Part shown: one piece after another, positions 35,080 through 43,470 of the stretch
How the letters are laid out: each line of letters starts with the position of its first letter
How positions within the stretch are numbered: position 1 is the first letter of the stretch
NCBI GenBank assembly: GCA_913020045.1
Contig: CAJWBE010000012.1
Span: 1-64,000, forward strand
DNA: 64,000 nt
DNA from: an uncultured Oleiphilus sp.
Lineage (GTDB): Bacteria; Pseudomonadota; Gammaproteobacteria; Pseudomonadales; Oleiphilaceae
Direction of reading: 5' to 3'
Notes under the pieces: generated by a model
Database searches by the model: none
Told to the model about the DNA's origin: nothing
What the model saw: only the letters and a program-made list of their open reading frames with translations
Made by a program: the position numbers and the translations under genes

Positions 35080-35571
35080 CTAACGTCTAACAACCAAAAA
35101 CACCCCAGATGCCATTAGGATTATCCCTGCGACCCGTTGAGGGCTTAACGAGGTCTGTATTACACCTAAATGGCCATAATGGTCGATAATGCTCATAGCA
35201 ATTAGTTGTCCGAGCAATACAAAAGAAACCGCATTAGAGATGCCAAAACGGGGCGCTATCCACGTAATACTTAAAATATAAAACATGACAAAAACACCTC
35301 CAAAATAGAAGTACCATGGTGTCTTAGGTTTATACAATTCAGTTGGAACCCCCTCGGTTATTAAAAGATAAGCAATGGAAATTGCTAGCCCGACTAAAAA
35401 TAATATAGCTGCAGCAAGTGCAGGGCTTTGAAGTTGGTTGCCTAAGCCGCCATTTAATGCGGCCATCACAGGTATTCCCATGCCGGCAAACAACATAAGT
35501 GATGAGTAAAAAATAGTGTTATACATATATTTCCATATTGGTCTTAACGCATGTCGCCGGTCACGATTCAT
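35080..35571 (-). CDS. YdcZ/DUF606-family membrane protein (DMT superfamily)
   Basis: The 163-residue protein has five predicted helices and motifs of the YdcZ family (GMGIPVMAALNGGLGNQLQSP early, PWYFYFGGVFVMFYILS and SFVLLGQLIAMSIIDHYG later, where the last matches the family Gln and DHxG motif). Such half-size DMT proteins probably dimerise. The start could also be the Met at residue 16 (35526), since neither ATG has a clear ribosome site. It is the last gene of a leftward series with a tautomerase, DsbA-like, SnoaL-like and GST genes. Its substrate is unknown. Confidence 0.85.
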   Translation of the reverse strand: MNRDRRHALRPIWKYMYNTIFYSSLMLFAGMGIPVMAALNGGLGNQLQSPALAAAILFLVGLAISIAYLLITEGVPTELYKPKTPWYFYFGGVFVMFYILSITWIAPRFGISNAVSFVLLGQLIAMSIIDHYGHLGVIQTSLSPQRVAGIILMASGVFLVVRR

Positions 35572-35691
35572 GGCTACGCGAGTGAATTAGCGTGAAACTT
35601 CCATATGCCGTCTATGGCGATTTAAGTTAGTACAAACATCTCGATCGATACTGGGAATTCATTTAGCCCCAAAATATATATCGATGGCATC

Positions 35692-35898
35692 TTATTTATT
35701 GTCTATTTGACGAAGCTTTGTTACCTGATCGAAGCCAATCCCCCAGTTATCGGTGTTGACTTCTTCGATCACGACAAATGTGGTTGCGGGTTTTTTGTTG
35801 AGCACATCGACTAAGAGTTGAGTGCTACCTTTAATGAGCGCTTGCTTTTGTTCGCTAGTAACGCCTTCATCCGTTATTTTGATATTTACATATGGCAT
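35692..35898 (-). CDS. 4-oxalocrotonate tautomerase-family enzyme
   Basis: A 68-residue protein with the catalytic Pro directly after the start Met (MPYVNIKITDEGVTSEQKQA) and the helix and strand order of the 4-OT subgroup. Enzymes of this group move a proton in enols and are hexamers; some act on unsaturated ketones. Length and N-terminus are typical. It stands in a leftward run: DsbA-like gene 63 bases upstream, YdcZ-like gene 120 bases downstream. Confidence 0.9.
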   Translation of the reverse strand: MPYVNIKITDEGVTSEQKQALIKGSTQLLVDVLNKKPATTFVVIEEVNTDNWGIGFDQVTKLRQIDNK

Positions 35899-35961
35899 GG
35901 TGTTTCCTCTTTTTTGGAGTCATGGGTTTTATTTGCAATAGCATGGCTTGACTGTATCGTT

Positions 35962-36591
35962 TTAGTGCAGGCTTTTTATTGTCTGTTCAAAGTATTCAAC
36001 CGAATTAGAGCCACTCACCAACTTATTTTCGTTAAAAATAAATGCAGGCACACTCGTTAGCCCTAATTGATCAACACGTTTTTGCTTACGTCGCATTTGA
36101 TGATCTACCTCATGCGACATAACTGTTAGTTCTGCTGAAGAATTGTCCGGGACCAATTTTTCAGCTAACCCCAGCAGTACTTGGGTGTTACTAATATCAA
36201 GGCCTCGTTCAAAATACGCACCAATCAGCAATTCGTTCATGGCCTGTTGTTTGTTGTGTGCTTCGCTCCAATGTATCAATCGGTGTGCTTTGTTACTGTT
36301 GTAGTAACGGGTGCGTTTAGAGAAGTCCATAGCTACACCGGCTTGCCCAGCCGCCGCTAATAGGTGTATACGATATTCTTGGCGCTTCAATTGCGTCCAT
36401 TGGTAACGCCGAGAAAGGTACTCATCGATATTCTCACCGTTTGGCCCCATATCAGGGTTAAGTTCCGATGGTAAAAAAAAGATATTTGCGTCAATGTTCA
36501 GGTTACGAAGAGCTTGCTGTAAATTAGCGTATCCAATTGGGCACCAAGAGCAGACTACGTCGTGCACCATTTCTATTTTGAGGTTTTTCAC
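35962..36591 (-). CDS. DsbA-family oxidoreductase (FrnE-like)
   Basis: The 209-residue protein lacks a signal peptide, so it is cytoplasmic. It has a thioredoxin fold with active site CSWCPIG (about 14-20), an inserted helical domain (about 60-140) and the cis-Pro loop GLTSVPAFIFNE (about 178-189). This is the FrnE-like branch of DsbA-type disulfide isomerases and 2-hydroxychromene-2-carboxylate isomerase relatives. Its start overlaps the SnoaL-like gene stop by four bases, so they are translationally coupled. It may act in stress or detoxification with the nearby GST. Confidence 0.88.
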   Translation of the reverse strand: MKNLKIEMVHDVVCSWCPIGYANLQQALRNLNIDANIFFLPSELNPDMGPNGENIDEYLSRRYQWTQLKRQEYRIHLLAAAGQAGVAMDFSKRTRYYNSNKAHRLIHWSEAHNKQQAMNELLIGAYFERGLDISNTQVLLGLAEKLVPDNSSAELTVMSHEVDHQMRRKQKRVDQLGLTSVPAFIFNENKLVSGSNSVEYFEQTIKSLH

Positions 36592-36983
36592 GAATTATCC
36601 TCCTGCAAATCTGTGTACATTTTATTGACGATTAACCAGCATCCGTTTTCTTTCAGCAGCCCCAGATAATCCATATAGAAATGATCGAATAGTGGGCATT
36701 CCAGTTTCACCATGGCTTGGTCTTGTATAATCTCGATAGAGAGTAGCTTGAACTCGAAACACCTTTCTTCCTTATGAGGTACTGGCCGAGTGGCAACTGC
36801 GCTAAGCCATTCTTCAAGACTGCGGCGTAAACCAGGTGCTTTTAAAAATGCGTCAGCGTGAAAGATACGTCTCAACTTTTCTACATCGCCGAAATGTAAA
36901 CCATCGCAGTAGTCGGCTATGAGAGCAATTACTAAGTTGAATTCATTTACACCTAAGTTGTCGGAAGATGTCGTATTTCCCAT
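36588..36983 (-). CDS. SnoaL/NTF2-like protein
   Basis: The 131-residue protein has the cone-like NTF2 fold signs: an N-terminal helix (IALIADYCDGLHFGDVEKL), LRRIFHADAFLK, then beta-strands and a C-terminal LLKENGCWLIVNKMYT. Similar proteins are isomerases, dehydratases or binding proteins for small hydrophobic compounds. No specific catalytic residues are recognisable. It overlaps the DsbA-like gene and follows the GST gene by 63 bases. Confidence 0.82.
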   Translation of the reverse strand: MGNTTSSDNLGVNEFNLVIALIADYCDGLHFGDVEKLRRIFHADAFLKAPGLRRSLEEWLSAVATRPVPHKEERCFEFKLLSIEIIQDQAMVKLECPLFDHFYMDYLGLLKENGCWLIVNKMYTDLQEDNS

Positions 36984-37046
36984 AATAGTTTCCTCGAATC
37001 ATTGCCCTTCTAGAGCAATGATTGAACTAGCAAGTGTGTGGGTCGA

Positions 37047-37655
37047 CTAGGAAGCGGAGTGTTGCTCCTCGGCCGCTAACGCTCGCTGAAAACTCGGTCT
37101 CAATAAAACGGTTTCCACCATTTTCTCGGAATTGGCGCCTAGCGTAATATTAACGGGAAAGCTTTTTCCCCAGCGTGAATAAACTGCTAGCAAAACATCT
37201 GCAGCGGAAGGTTCGTCGCCGCCAAGAAACTCCTGATCTGACAATTGCTTCTCTACCACTTGCCATAGAGCGTTGATAGCTTGTTCCGCGGCTCTGAAGG
37301 CTGACTGTTTAGCCTTCTCGTCATTGATATTTTGATCAATAAAAAATAAAAGGCTGTATTTAGGGTGCATGGTGGCATTGGCAAACATGATGTCTTGGAT
37401 CGCCTGTTCACGCGCGGTTCCTGTAGTCGGTAACATGGTGTTTTGGTGTTTGTTAAGTAGGTATAACAGAATAGCGGCTCCCTCCCGCAGTGATCTGCTG
37501 TCATCAAAGAGAACTGGAACACTTCCAACAGGGTTTATTTCGGTGAAGTGATCCACCTTTCGCTTATCAATAATTTCAACTTCTTGGCCTAACTCATGGA
37601 GAACGACTTGAGTCGCTAGGGAGCAAGCGCTTGGGAGGTAATATAGTGTGTACAT
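37047..37655 (-). CDS. Glutathione S-transferase
   Basis: Starting at 37655 (MYTLYYLPSACSLATQ; GAGG about nine bases upstream) the product has 202 residues; an upstream in-frame ATG gives five more. The N-terminal thioredoxin-like domain carries YYLPSACS, as in beta-class enzymes where Cys and Ser contact glutathione, and NPVGSVPVLFDDSRSLREGA with the cis-Pro and the glutathione-binding Glu/Ser loop. A helical domain follows. It leads a run with SnoaL-like, DsbA-like, tautomerase and YdcZ genes and is divergent from a LysR gene. The substrate is unknown. Confidence 0.9.
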   Translation of the reverse strand: MYTLYYLPSACSLATQVVLHELGQEVEIIDKRKVDHFTEINPVGSVPVLFDDSRSLREGAAILLYLLNKHQNTMLPTTGTAREQAIQDIMFANATMHPKYSLLFFIDQNINDEKAKQSAFRAAEQAINALWQVVEKQLSDQEFLGGDEPSAADVLLAVYSRWGKSFPVNITLGANSEKMVETVLLRPSFQRALAAEEQHSAS

Positions 37656-37846
37656 TCTGCTAATCCTCATTAAATTCAGAGATATGTTGCGTACCTGTCG
37701 CTTAAAAGCTTCCTGACAGCGACAAAACAGAGCTTACCTCTGTAATTAATGTGCATATATATCTACAATAAGAACTAAATGTTTCCATATTGAGAACAGT
37801 TTGGCGACCTATCAGCCCTGAATAAATAGTTTTATGAGTCAATTTC

Positions 37847-38722
37847 GTGAATAAACTGAGAGCAATCCAATTATTTGTGCGCCTGGCGGATTTAGGGAGC
37901 TTTACCCGCGTAGCAGAGCAATCCAATTTCTCCAAATCCATGATTAGTAAAGAAATAAGTCGCCTTGAAGCAGAAATAGGTGCTCGTTTACTGCACCGTT
38001 CAACACGTAATGTCCAGCTTACGCATGTTGGTGAGGGCTATTTGCAAAGAGCTCGAGAAATTCTGGAAAAGCTGGATGATGCAGATAATTTTGTGCAGGA
38101 CTTGCAACAGCATCCCCGAGGGAAGCTAAAGATAAATGCTCCTATGGCGCTGGGTATTACTGACTTATCGGCATTATTTGCTGATTTTATGGAGGCTTAT
38201 CCAGATATCGAGTTAGATATTCACTTGGGCGATGAAAATATTGATCTAGTAGAACAGGGTTTTGATTTAGGCTTTCGGGCATCTGGTTTTCCAATAGAAT
38301 CGAACTATGTTGGCCGCCCACTAACTCGCTTTAAGTACCATGTGTGCGTGGGGCCAGAATATTTTAAGCATCATCCAGCAATTAACTTGCCCCAAGATAT
38401 AAAAGGGCACAATTGCTTTGTCTACAGTTATTTCCAAGGGAAAGATATGTGGCCAATTGAGGACGGTGTCACCGTTCAAGGAACACTGCGTGTTAACAAT
38501 ACGATGTTTATGATGGAGTTAATCAAGCGGGGTCAAGGGATTGGTTTTATTCCAGACTTTGTTTGTCGTGAGGCCTTAGAAAAAGGTGAGGTTGTTGAGG
38601 TTTTGGCTGATTCGAAGAAGCCCAATCTCATACTTTACGCCTTGTATCCTGCGCGACATTTTGTGCCGTCAAAAATTGTTCAATGTATAGAATATCTTGA
38701 GCAGTGGTTTGCTGAAAAGTAG
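37847..38722 (+). CDS. LysR-family regulator divergent from the GST operon
   Basis: This begins with GTG at 37847; no in-frame ATG upstream fits. The 291-residue protein has the LysR winged helix (LGSFTRVAEQSNFSKSMISK, about 17-36) and an effector domain (KINAPMALGITDLSALFADF, then VRVNNT-like strands). It belongs to the same subgroup as the LysR at 15116-16012. It lies divergent from the GST-SnoaL-DsbA-tautomerase run and probably regulates it. The 191-base space contains no palindrome I would call with confidence. Confidence 0.9.
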   Translation: MNKLRAIQLFVRLADLGSFTRVAEQSNFSKSMISKEISRLEAEIGARLLHRSTRNVQLTHVGEGYLQRAREILEKLDDADNFVQDLQQHPRGKLKINAPMALGITDLSALFADFMEAYPDIELDIHLGDENIDLVEQGFDLGFRASGFPIESNYVGRPLTRFKYHVCVGPEYFKHHPAINLPQDIKGHNCFVYSYFQGKDMWPIEDGVTVQGTLRVNNTMFMMELIKRGQGIGFIPDFVCREALEKGEVVEVLADSKKPNLILYALYPARHFVPSKIVQCIEYLEQWFAEK

Positions 38723-39108
38723 CATCATCTCGGGTTTTGCAATAATTTCGAGGAAATCAGTCTTTTAGTTATCTTTGCTGATTGGTAAATGTTTAAGTTG
38801 GAAAGCGCTGATAAGCGTTTGGCGAATTTTTAAAATCAGAAGTCATAGCTAAATTCGCTATTGGCGAGCGTTATAGTGGTGCCTAGCAATCGAAGGATTC
38901 TCCATCGATATGCGCCTACAGCAACTGCAGCTTGCCCTTTTAGGGTGGGTACTTAGCCCTATCTCTATTTTAGAGTTACATCAAACTGAAGTTGTAATCC
39001 CCCCCAAGAAAATAATCGCTAGTTAACAAGTAGACTTTCATTCGACGTATCTTAAGGAAGCTTTACCATTGAGTGGCGAATGATCGTTCGTACTTAAAAA
39101 AGATAAGC
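38723..39108. other. Intergenic stretch without a recognised gene
   Basis: No frame with recognisable product or ribosome site appears here. Only short self-complementary pieces are seen (for example CCCTTTTAGGG near 38937). It separates the LysR gene from the terminator of the small secreted-protein gene. Confidence 0.4.
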
Positions 39109-39135
39109 AAAAAAAAGCGCCACGGGGAGTGGCGC
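39109..39135 (-). terminator. Intrinsic terminator of the small secreted-protein gene
   Basis: On the minus strand GCGCCAC-TCCCC-GTGGCGC (39117-39135) is followed by eight Ts (39109-39116). It lies 43 bases after the stop of the gene at 39179-39475. This is a textbook Rho-independent terminator. Confidence 0.88.
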
Positions 39136-39178
39136 AAATGGGCGTCCATGCGATGAAAGGGCTTCTCAAAACTAAGTC

Positions 39179-39475
39179 TTAATTATTACTACCAAATACA
39201 AGGTACTTGCGCTGATGAGCCGTCTTTTGGGGATACTCTTTCAGTGCGAAACCTCCTGTGTACTTGAGCTTGTGCGCAGGGATGTCTGATGAGGACTCGC
39301 TCATCCCTACCATGTGCGTCACTGCGCTCTGGTGAGGGCTCATATGCTGTTCTGAATGACTAATCTTGAGCTTCCGATGTTCGTTTAATCTATCTGCCTG
39401 TCCTTCTGCCATTGCATTCAATGACACCACTAGGCAAACCGCTAAAGCGCTAAATTTACTTAATTTTAAACTCAT
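39179..39475 (-). CDS. Small His/Met-rich secreted protein, unknown
   Basis: The 98-residue product has a signal peptide (MSLKLSKFSALAVCLVVSLN, cleavage after AMA). The mature part is about 75 residues. It contains seven His (mostly in NEHRKLKISHSEQHMSPH and nearby), several Met and no Cys beyond the signal peptide. AAGGA stands eight bases before the ATG, and a strong terminator follows, so it is a real monocistronic gene. I do not recognise the family. Metal binding in the periplasm is a guess from composition. Confidence 0.75.
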   Translation of the reverse strand: MSLKLSKFSALAVCLVVSLNAMAEGQADRLNEHRKLKISHSEQHMSPHQSAVTHMVGMSESSSDIPAHKLKYTGGFALKEYPQKTAHQRKYLVFGSNN

Positions 39476-39602
39476 AATCGTATCCTTTTTCTGTTCGTAA
39501 GTTGTCGTGGCGACGTCAATCTAAATGGGGCGCCACAAGTGAGTAAGTGCTACTCGTTTTTTCAAAGCCTTGTTCGACAGATGGCGAAACAGTGCGAGCC
39601 AT

Positions 39603-40214
39603 CTACGCCAATAAGCCGACTTCAGTTTTTGCCATCCCGACATAACCAGGAAGGCCTTCGATGCGCGTCAGCCAGGATTGCACATTGGGGTAAGAGGCGA
39701 GTGATACGCCGCCTTCCGGTGCGTGAGCGATATAGGTATATAAGGCAATATCCGCAATGGAAGCTTGCTCTGTCGCAACCCACTGACGCTCTGCCAAGTG
39801 GCCATTCAATACGGTAAGTAAATCGTGGCTATTTGTTATGGCGACTTTGTGATCGAGGCCAGCATTGAACACATTCACCAAGCGAGCAGCGCCCGGACCT
39901 TCAACCAGCTCTTTGGTTGAGATAGCCAACCACTCTTGAATATGCGCGACTGAGAGAGCATCACTGGGGTACCAATGTGGTCCGTACTGACGCGCTAAGT
40001 AAGCAATGATTGCGTTGGAATCACGAATAACGTGGCCTTTATCTTCTAACACTGGCACGTGATGGAAGGGGTTGAGTGCGAGAAACTCATCCGAGTTTTG
40101 CTCGCCTTGTCCTAGTGCCACTTCATGTCGTTCATAGTCGAGACCGAGTAAAGAAAGCATTAGGCGCACTTTGTGTGCATGGCCGGAAATCGGGAAGTCA
40201 TAAAGCTTAATCAT
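39603..40214 (-). CDS. Glutathione S-transferase
   Basis: The 203-residue protein has the GST thioredoxin domain (MIKLYDFPISGHAHKVRLML with the Ser near residue 10; NPFHHVPVLEDKGHVIRDSN with cis-Pro and the glutathione-binding loop) and a helical C-terminal domain (ASIADIALYTYIAHAPEGGV). CAGGAG precedes the ATG. It faces the HPP-ECF-TetR module across a 353-base region that holds a perfect TGAACAGATCTGTTCA palindrome, so the same TetR protein may control it. Confidence 0.9.
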   Translation of the reverse strand: MIKLYDFPISGHAHKVRLMLSLLGLDYERHEVALGQGEQNSDEFLALNPFHHVPVLEDKGHVIRDSNAIIAYLARQYGPHWYPSDALSVAHIQEWLAISTKELVEGPGAARLVNVFNAGLDHKVAITNSHDLLTVLNGHLAERQWVATEQASIADIALYTYIAHAPEGGVSLASYPNVQSWLTRIEGLPGYVGMAKTEVGLLA

Positions 40215-40383
40215 TGTTGTCTCCTGTATGCGCGGTGGCCGTCTTTACACTCTGTTGCGTGTGTGCCAACAGCTACCCAAACGTTTTAGCTGATGCTGTG
40301 CTCTGCAAGAGAGTGCATTCGGGGTGATAGAGCGACCGTCTTTGGCAAATGTTCCAAAAAAATAAAATAATAAATAATTTGAC

Positions 40384-40401
40384 ATGAACAGATCTGTTCA
40401 T
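40384..40401. promoter_or_regulatory. TetR-type palindrome, site 1
   Basis: ATGAACAGATCTGTTCAT is a perfect 18-base palindrome in the divergent region between the GST gene (start 40214) and the HPP gene (start 40568). Close copies occur at 41796, 50431 and 53834. The rest of 40215-40567 shows no gene. Confidence 0.75.
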
Positions 40402-40567
40402 CTAATCTTCAGGTCAAGAGTACAGATCGGTACACTTTGTGTATTGGTCGGCGCATGTTCTACACAAATTATGAATAGGGCATGACAGCGGTAACGCGCA
40501 GTAAAACGATCTCTACTCTGTTGACGATTTAACCGCCTGAAGATTTAGGCCGCAGTGGAGATAAGGA

Positions 40568-41038
40568 ATGAGCAGTAAACAAATACAGACCGCGATCATG
40601 TCAGGGTTAGGTGGAGCCATAGGGATATTTTTATTGGCCGTACTGACTGAAAGAGGAGGCACGTTGCTGCTCATGGCGCCATTCGGTGCTAGCTGTGTCT
40701 TGTTGTTTTCTGTTCCAAATAGTCCTTTGTCTCAGCCAGTCAATGTTGTCGGTGGGCACTTGGTGTCTTCCGCGATTGGCGTAGTCCTAGTGTTGTTGGT
40801 TCCTCCATCTTCCCTTGCACTTGGTGCTGGTGTGGCTTTAGCCATTGCCTTCATGGCTTTGCTTAGAGTTACGCATCCACCGGCTGGCGCGGATCCTATC
40901 GTCATTATATTGGGTGCAAAGGGGCTTAGTTTCCTGCTGTTTCCCGTACTCACTGGCAGTGTATCTCTGGTGCTGATTGCATGTCTGTATCACCGCTTTT
41001 TGGGAACTGCTCGGTATCCATTTTCAGAACAAAACTAG
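40568..41038 (+). CDS. HPP-family membrane protein
   Basis: The 156-residue protein has four helices (about 12-30, 34-50, 60-80, 85-110 and a last one at about 120-143). It carries PFGASCVLLFSVPNSPLSQP and the family motif RVTHPPAGADPI with the His-Pro-Pro that names the family. HPP proteins from chloroplasts and cyanobacteria transport nitrite; in other bacteria the role is open. GGAGATAAGG precedes the ATG. It is followed at 24 bases by the ECF sigma gene, so the two form one transcript. A truncated relative of its C-terminus is found at 49635-49719. Confidence 0.88.
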   Translation: MSSKQIQTAIMSGLGGAIGIFLLAVLTERGGTLLLMAPFGASCVLLFSVPNSPLSQPVNVVGGHLVSSAIGVVLVLLVPPSSLALGAGVALAIAFMALLRVTHPPAGADPIVIILGAKGLSFLLFPVLTGSVSLVLIACLYHRFLGTARYPFSEQN

Positions 41039-41061
41039 GTTTAATTAAACCGGAGGTGATC

Positions 41062-41775
41062 ATGTCAGTTGCAACACTTAACTCGTTAAATATCTTAAAT
41101 GGCGCACCTGCTAACCCAGCAGAAGCGGGGCTGTTTAACTTAAAACTCAGGGAACGAAGAACGAACGAAACAAATAAGCCTACGCGTTCGAAAGCTTCGA
41201 ATAGACCCTTAACTGACAGCGACGTATCGTTAGTTAATCGAACACTGGATGGCAATAAGAAGGCCTTCGATATGTTGGTAATCAAGTATCAAACTCGGAT
41301 TTCACGCTTGGTTTCTGTGTACATTCAGGACTTTGATGCGGCTCGAGATGTCGTGCAAGAGACCTTCATCCGCGCATATAACGCCTTGCATAACTATCGT
41401 CGAGAAAGTCAGTTTTATACCTGGTTGTATCGAATCGCCGTCAACACTTCGTACAACTACCTCAAATCCAACAAGAGTTGGCTGACGCGAATGGAGTCGA
41501 TGGAAGGGAATGTCCAAGCGGAACAAGCTGAGTCCCAGTATCTAGACCCAGAACATTCTTATCAAAATGACGATTTACGAGACGGTATTCAGCGGGCTGT
41601 GGCTCAGCTGCCAATGGATTTGCGTTGCGTGTTACTGTTGCGAGAAATGGAGGGAATGACTTACGAACAAATCGCCGAGATTGTGGGTTGTGAATTAGGG
41701 ACGGTTAAGTCGAGAATTTCTCGGGCACGTGAGCGTATCGTTCAAAAAACAGAGCATTTGTATGAACGAAGATAA
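41062..41775 (+). CDS. RpoE-like ECF sigma factor, copy A
   Basis: The start is the ATG at 41062 (MSVATLNSLN) with CGGAGGTGAT just upstream. The 237-residue protein has an N-terminal extension of about 55 residues, then sigma region 2 (KKAFDMLVIKYQTRISRLVS, FDAARDVVQETFIRAYNAL, YTWLYRIAVNTSYNYL) and region 4 (MEGMTYEQIAEIVGCELGTV, KSRISRARERI). It is close to the RpoE/ECF02 group but has no RseA-like anti-sigma gene beside it. A TetR gene follows, with a TGAACAG palindrome between. A second copy lies at 49738-50427. Confidence 0.92.
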   Translation: MSVATLNSLNILNGAPANPAEAGLFNLKLRERRTNETNKPTRSKASNRPLTDSDVSLVNRTLDGNKKAFDMLVIKYQTRISRLVSVYIQDFDAARDVVQETFIRAYNALHNYRRESQFYTWLYRIAVNTSYNYLKSNKSWLTRMESMEGNVQAEQAESQYLDPEHSYQNDDLRDGIQRAVAQLPMDLRCVLLLREMEGMTYEQIAEIVGCELGTVKSRISRARERIVQKTEHLYERR

Positions 41776-41795
41776 GGATGTAGCTTTAGATAGAG

Positions 41796-41811
41796 TGAAC
41801 AGTTCTGTTCA
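41796..41811 (+). promoter_or_regulatory. TetR-type palindrome, site 2
   Basis: TGAACAGTTCTGTTCA lies 21 bases after the ECF gene and 60 bases before the TetR start. It is well placed for autorepression of tetR. It matches site 3 (50431-50446) at every base. Confidence 0.75.
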
Positions 41812-41870
41812 AATGTATGTGGGATTATGCGAAGATAGTACGACGCATTTACGCTAACGGTGAGAGAGTC

Positions 41871-42461
41871 ATGGCAGGTTCAAGAAAAGAGCATTTATTA
41901 GAAACGGCTTTGAAGCTATTCAACCAGCATGGTTTCCATGCAACAGGCATTGACCGGGTGCAAGCCGAGTCAGGCGTGTCTAAAACAACTATGTACAAGT
42001 ATTTTAGAAATAAGGATGAGTTGATTCGAGCTGTATTAGAGATGCGTCATGAACAATTTGGTAAATGGTTTACTAGTCGTGTCATTAAAATTTCTCGTGA
42101 GAGTTATCCGGATCACCCTTATGGCAAGTTGATGTCGATGTTTGATGCGGTTAGTGAATGGATCCACTCTGACACCTTCTTTGGGTGCAACTTTATCAAC
42201 GCCAGTGCAGAATTTTCAGATTTTCAGCATCCCATTCATGTCTATGCGGCGCAACACAAATTGGAATGGTCAGAGTATATTCGCGGTTGTGTTTCTGGTG
42301 TAAGCGAAGCGGAGGCCGATGAAATGGCCAAAGAAATTCTCTTGCTGTTGGATGGTGCGATCGTTTCAGCACATACCACAGGTTTGAAAGACTCGGCGGA
42401 AAGAGCACAGCGGATGATGTTATTGATTCTTCAAAACTCCACCGCTGAGGTCCTGGATTAA
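41871..42461 (+). CDS. TetR/AcrR-family repressor of the HPP-ECF module
   Basis: Starting at 41871 (MAGSRKEHLLETALKLF), with GAGAG before it, gives 196 residues. The TetR helix-turn-helix is clear (GFHATGIDRVQAESGVSKTT, MYKYFRNKDELI, about 22-55). The effector domain is of the common bacterial type (FFGCNFINASAEF, ILLLLDGAIVSAHTTG). A palindrome lies upstream of it and three more stand at the GST/HPP, second ECF and lpxR genes. It is the most likely protein to bind these. A truncated paralogue is found at 50513-50650. Confidence 0.92.
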   Translation: MAGSRKEHLLETALKLFNQHGFHATGIDRVQAESGVSKTTMYKYFRNKDELIRAVLEMRHEQFGKWFTSRVIKISRESYPDHPYGKLMSMFDAVSEWIHSDTFFGCNFINASAEFSDFQHPIHVYAAQHKLEWSEYIRGCVSGVSEAEADEMAKEILLLLDGAIVSAHTTGLKDSAERAQRMMLLILQNSTAEVLD

Positions 42462-42595
42462 TTCGGGATAGAAACCCATTTTGTTATAACTTCTTAGTCT
42501 GTTCTGGACTCAAAAAAACACGAAACATTAAGCGAGTTTCCTCCGTCAAATAATTGATAGTTAGACTATTTTTTGTTTTTTCGAGCGGAGGAGCT

Positions 42596-42886
42596 ATGAA
42601 AAACCCAAACAACGAATCAGATTCAAATTGCACGTTAACACTTTCTATGAAGTCCCTACTTCGGCACTGGTATCGTAAGCGGTTTGTACATCGTCAGCAT
42701 ACGATTGAATTGATGAATGCGACTTCTGGCCCTATGGATACTAAAGCATTGGGTATCGTTGCCTTATTGGATGTGGATTCAGTAATGATGGCCGGCTTGA
42801 TGGATGCTGAAGAGTGGCAATTTGTGCAGACCTGCCATGCTTACCTTGATGGATACAGCGACGGAAAATCGCGACGTAAAGTTTAA
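42596..42886 (+). CDS. Small protein of unknown function
   Basis: The ATG at 42596 has CGGAGGAGCT directly upstream, which decides the start. The 96-residue product is rather basic near residues 18-35 (MKSLLRHWYRKRFVHRQHTI) and has a C-terminal helix-like part (MDAEEWQFVQTCHAYLDG). There is no membrane helix or known motif. It follows TetR by 134 bases and precedes the MAPEG-like gene. I do not recognise the family; the opening resembles small DUF1127-type proteins only loosely. Confidence 0.7.
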   Translation: MKNPNNESDSNCTLTLSMKSLLRHWYRKRFVHRQHTIELMNATSGPMDTKALGIVALLDVDSVMMAGLMDAEEWQFVQTCHAYLDGYSDGKSRRKV

Positions 42887-43032
42887 GTTATTGTTTTTGG
42901 AACAATTTGTTGGCTCAGGTTTACTAACTAGTACGCAGTTGCAGTGCCGAGCCTGAGTAATGATTTGCGGCGTCGGACAAATCACATTTCTAGTGAATGC
43001 AGCATCACTAAATGCTAGGTAGGAGGCAGGTT

Positions 43033-43422
43033 ATGTCCATTGAAATTTTGATGTTGGTAGCGACAATCAGCCTGCTTTCGGTGTTGATGCTGATTCAGGG
43101 GATGCGTAACTTTTTATTGTTAGGTTTGGGCGTTGTCACGATCAACCAGCGTTACATTGAGCCCTGCGAAAGTTGGCACGACCGTTTGAATGGGGCCATT
43201 GGCGATCTGATTGAAGCGACAGCAATATTTGCACCGCTCGTAACCATTATGAATCTATTAAGTGTCAATAGTGAGCAGACGGAGTTTGGCGCGCAGCTAT
43301 TTTTTGCCTCGTGTGTAGGTCATGCCGTGTTCAGTATTGTTGGTCTTCCTATTGCTCGAGCAGGGGCATGGTTTACTGGCGTCATGGCAATTTTGTTGAT
43401 CGCCGCCGTTTTTTTTCACTAG
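43033..43422 (+). CDS. MAPEG-family-like membrane protein
   Basis: Starting at 43033 (MSIEILMLVATISLLSVLML) with AGGAGG upstream gives 129 residues and four helices (about 5-24, 50-70, 85-105, 110-128). QRYIEPCESWHDRLNGAIGD has the Arg/Asn positions of the MAPEG core, but the family match is weaker than for the gene at 33294. Its neighbours are a small unknown gene and a flavin-binding protein gene on the same strand. Function unknown; a glutathione-linked role is possible. Confidence 0.7.
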   Translation: MSIEILMLVATISLLSVLMLIQGMRNFLLLGLGVVTINQRYIEPCESWHDRLNGAIGDLIEATAIFAPLVTIMNLLSVNSEQTEFGAQLFFASCVGHAVFSIVGLPIARAGAWFTGVMAILLIAAVFFH

Positions 43423-43470
43423 AAGTTGTTTGCCAAGATACCTTGTCAACTAGAGAAAAGGCTAAAAATA

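Noticed and set aside
37655..37847. Possible LysR palindrome GTTTCCATATTGAGAAC between GST and lysR
   Set aside because: The two halves match at too few positions to call it an operator.
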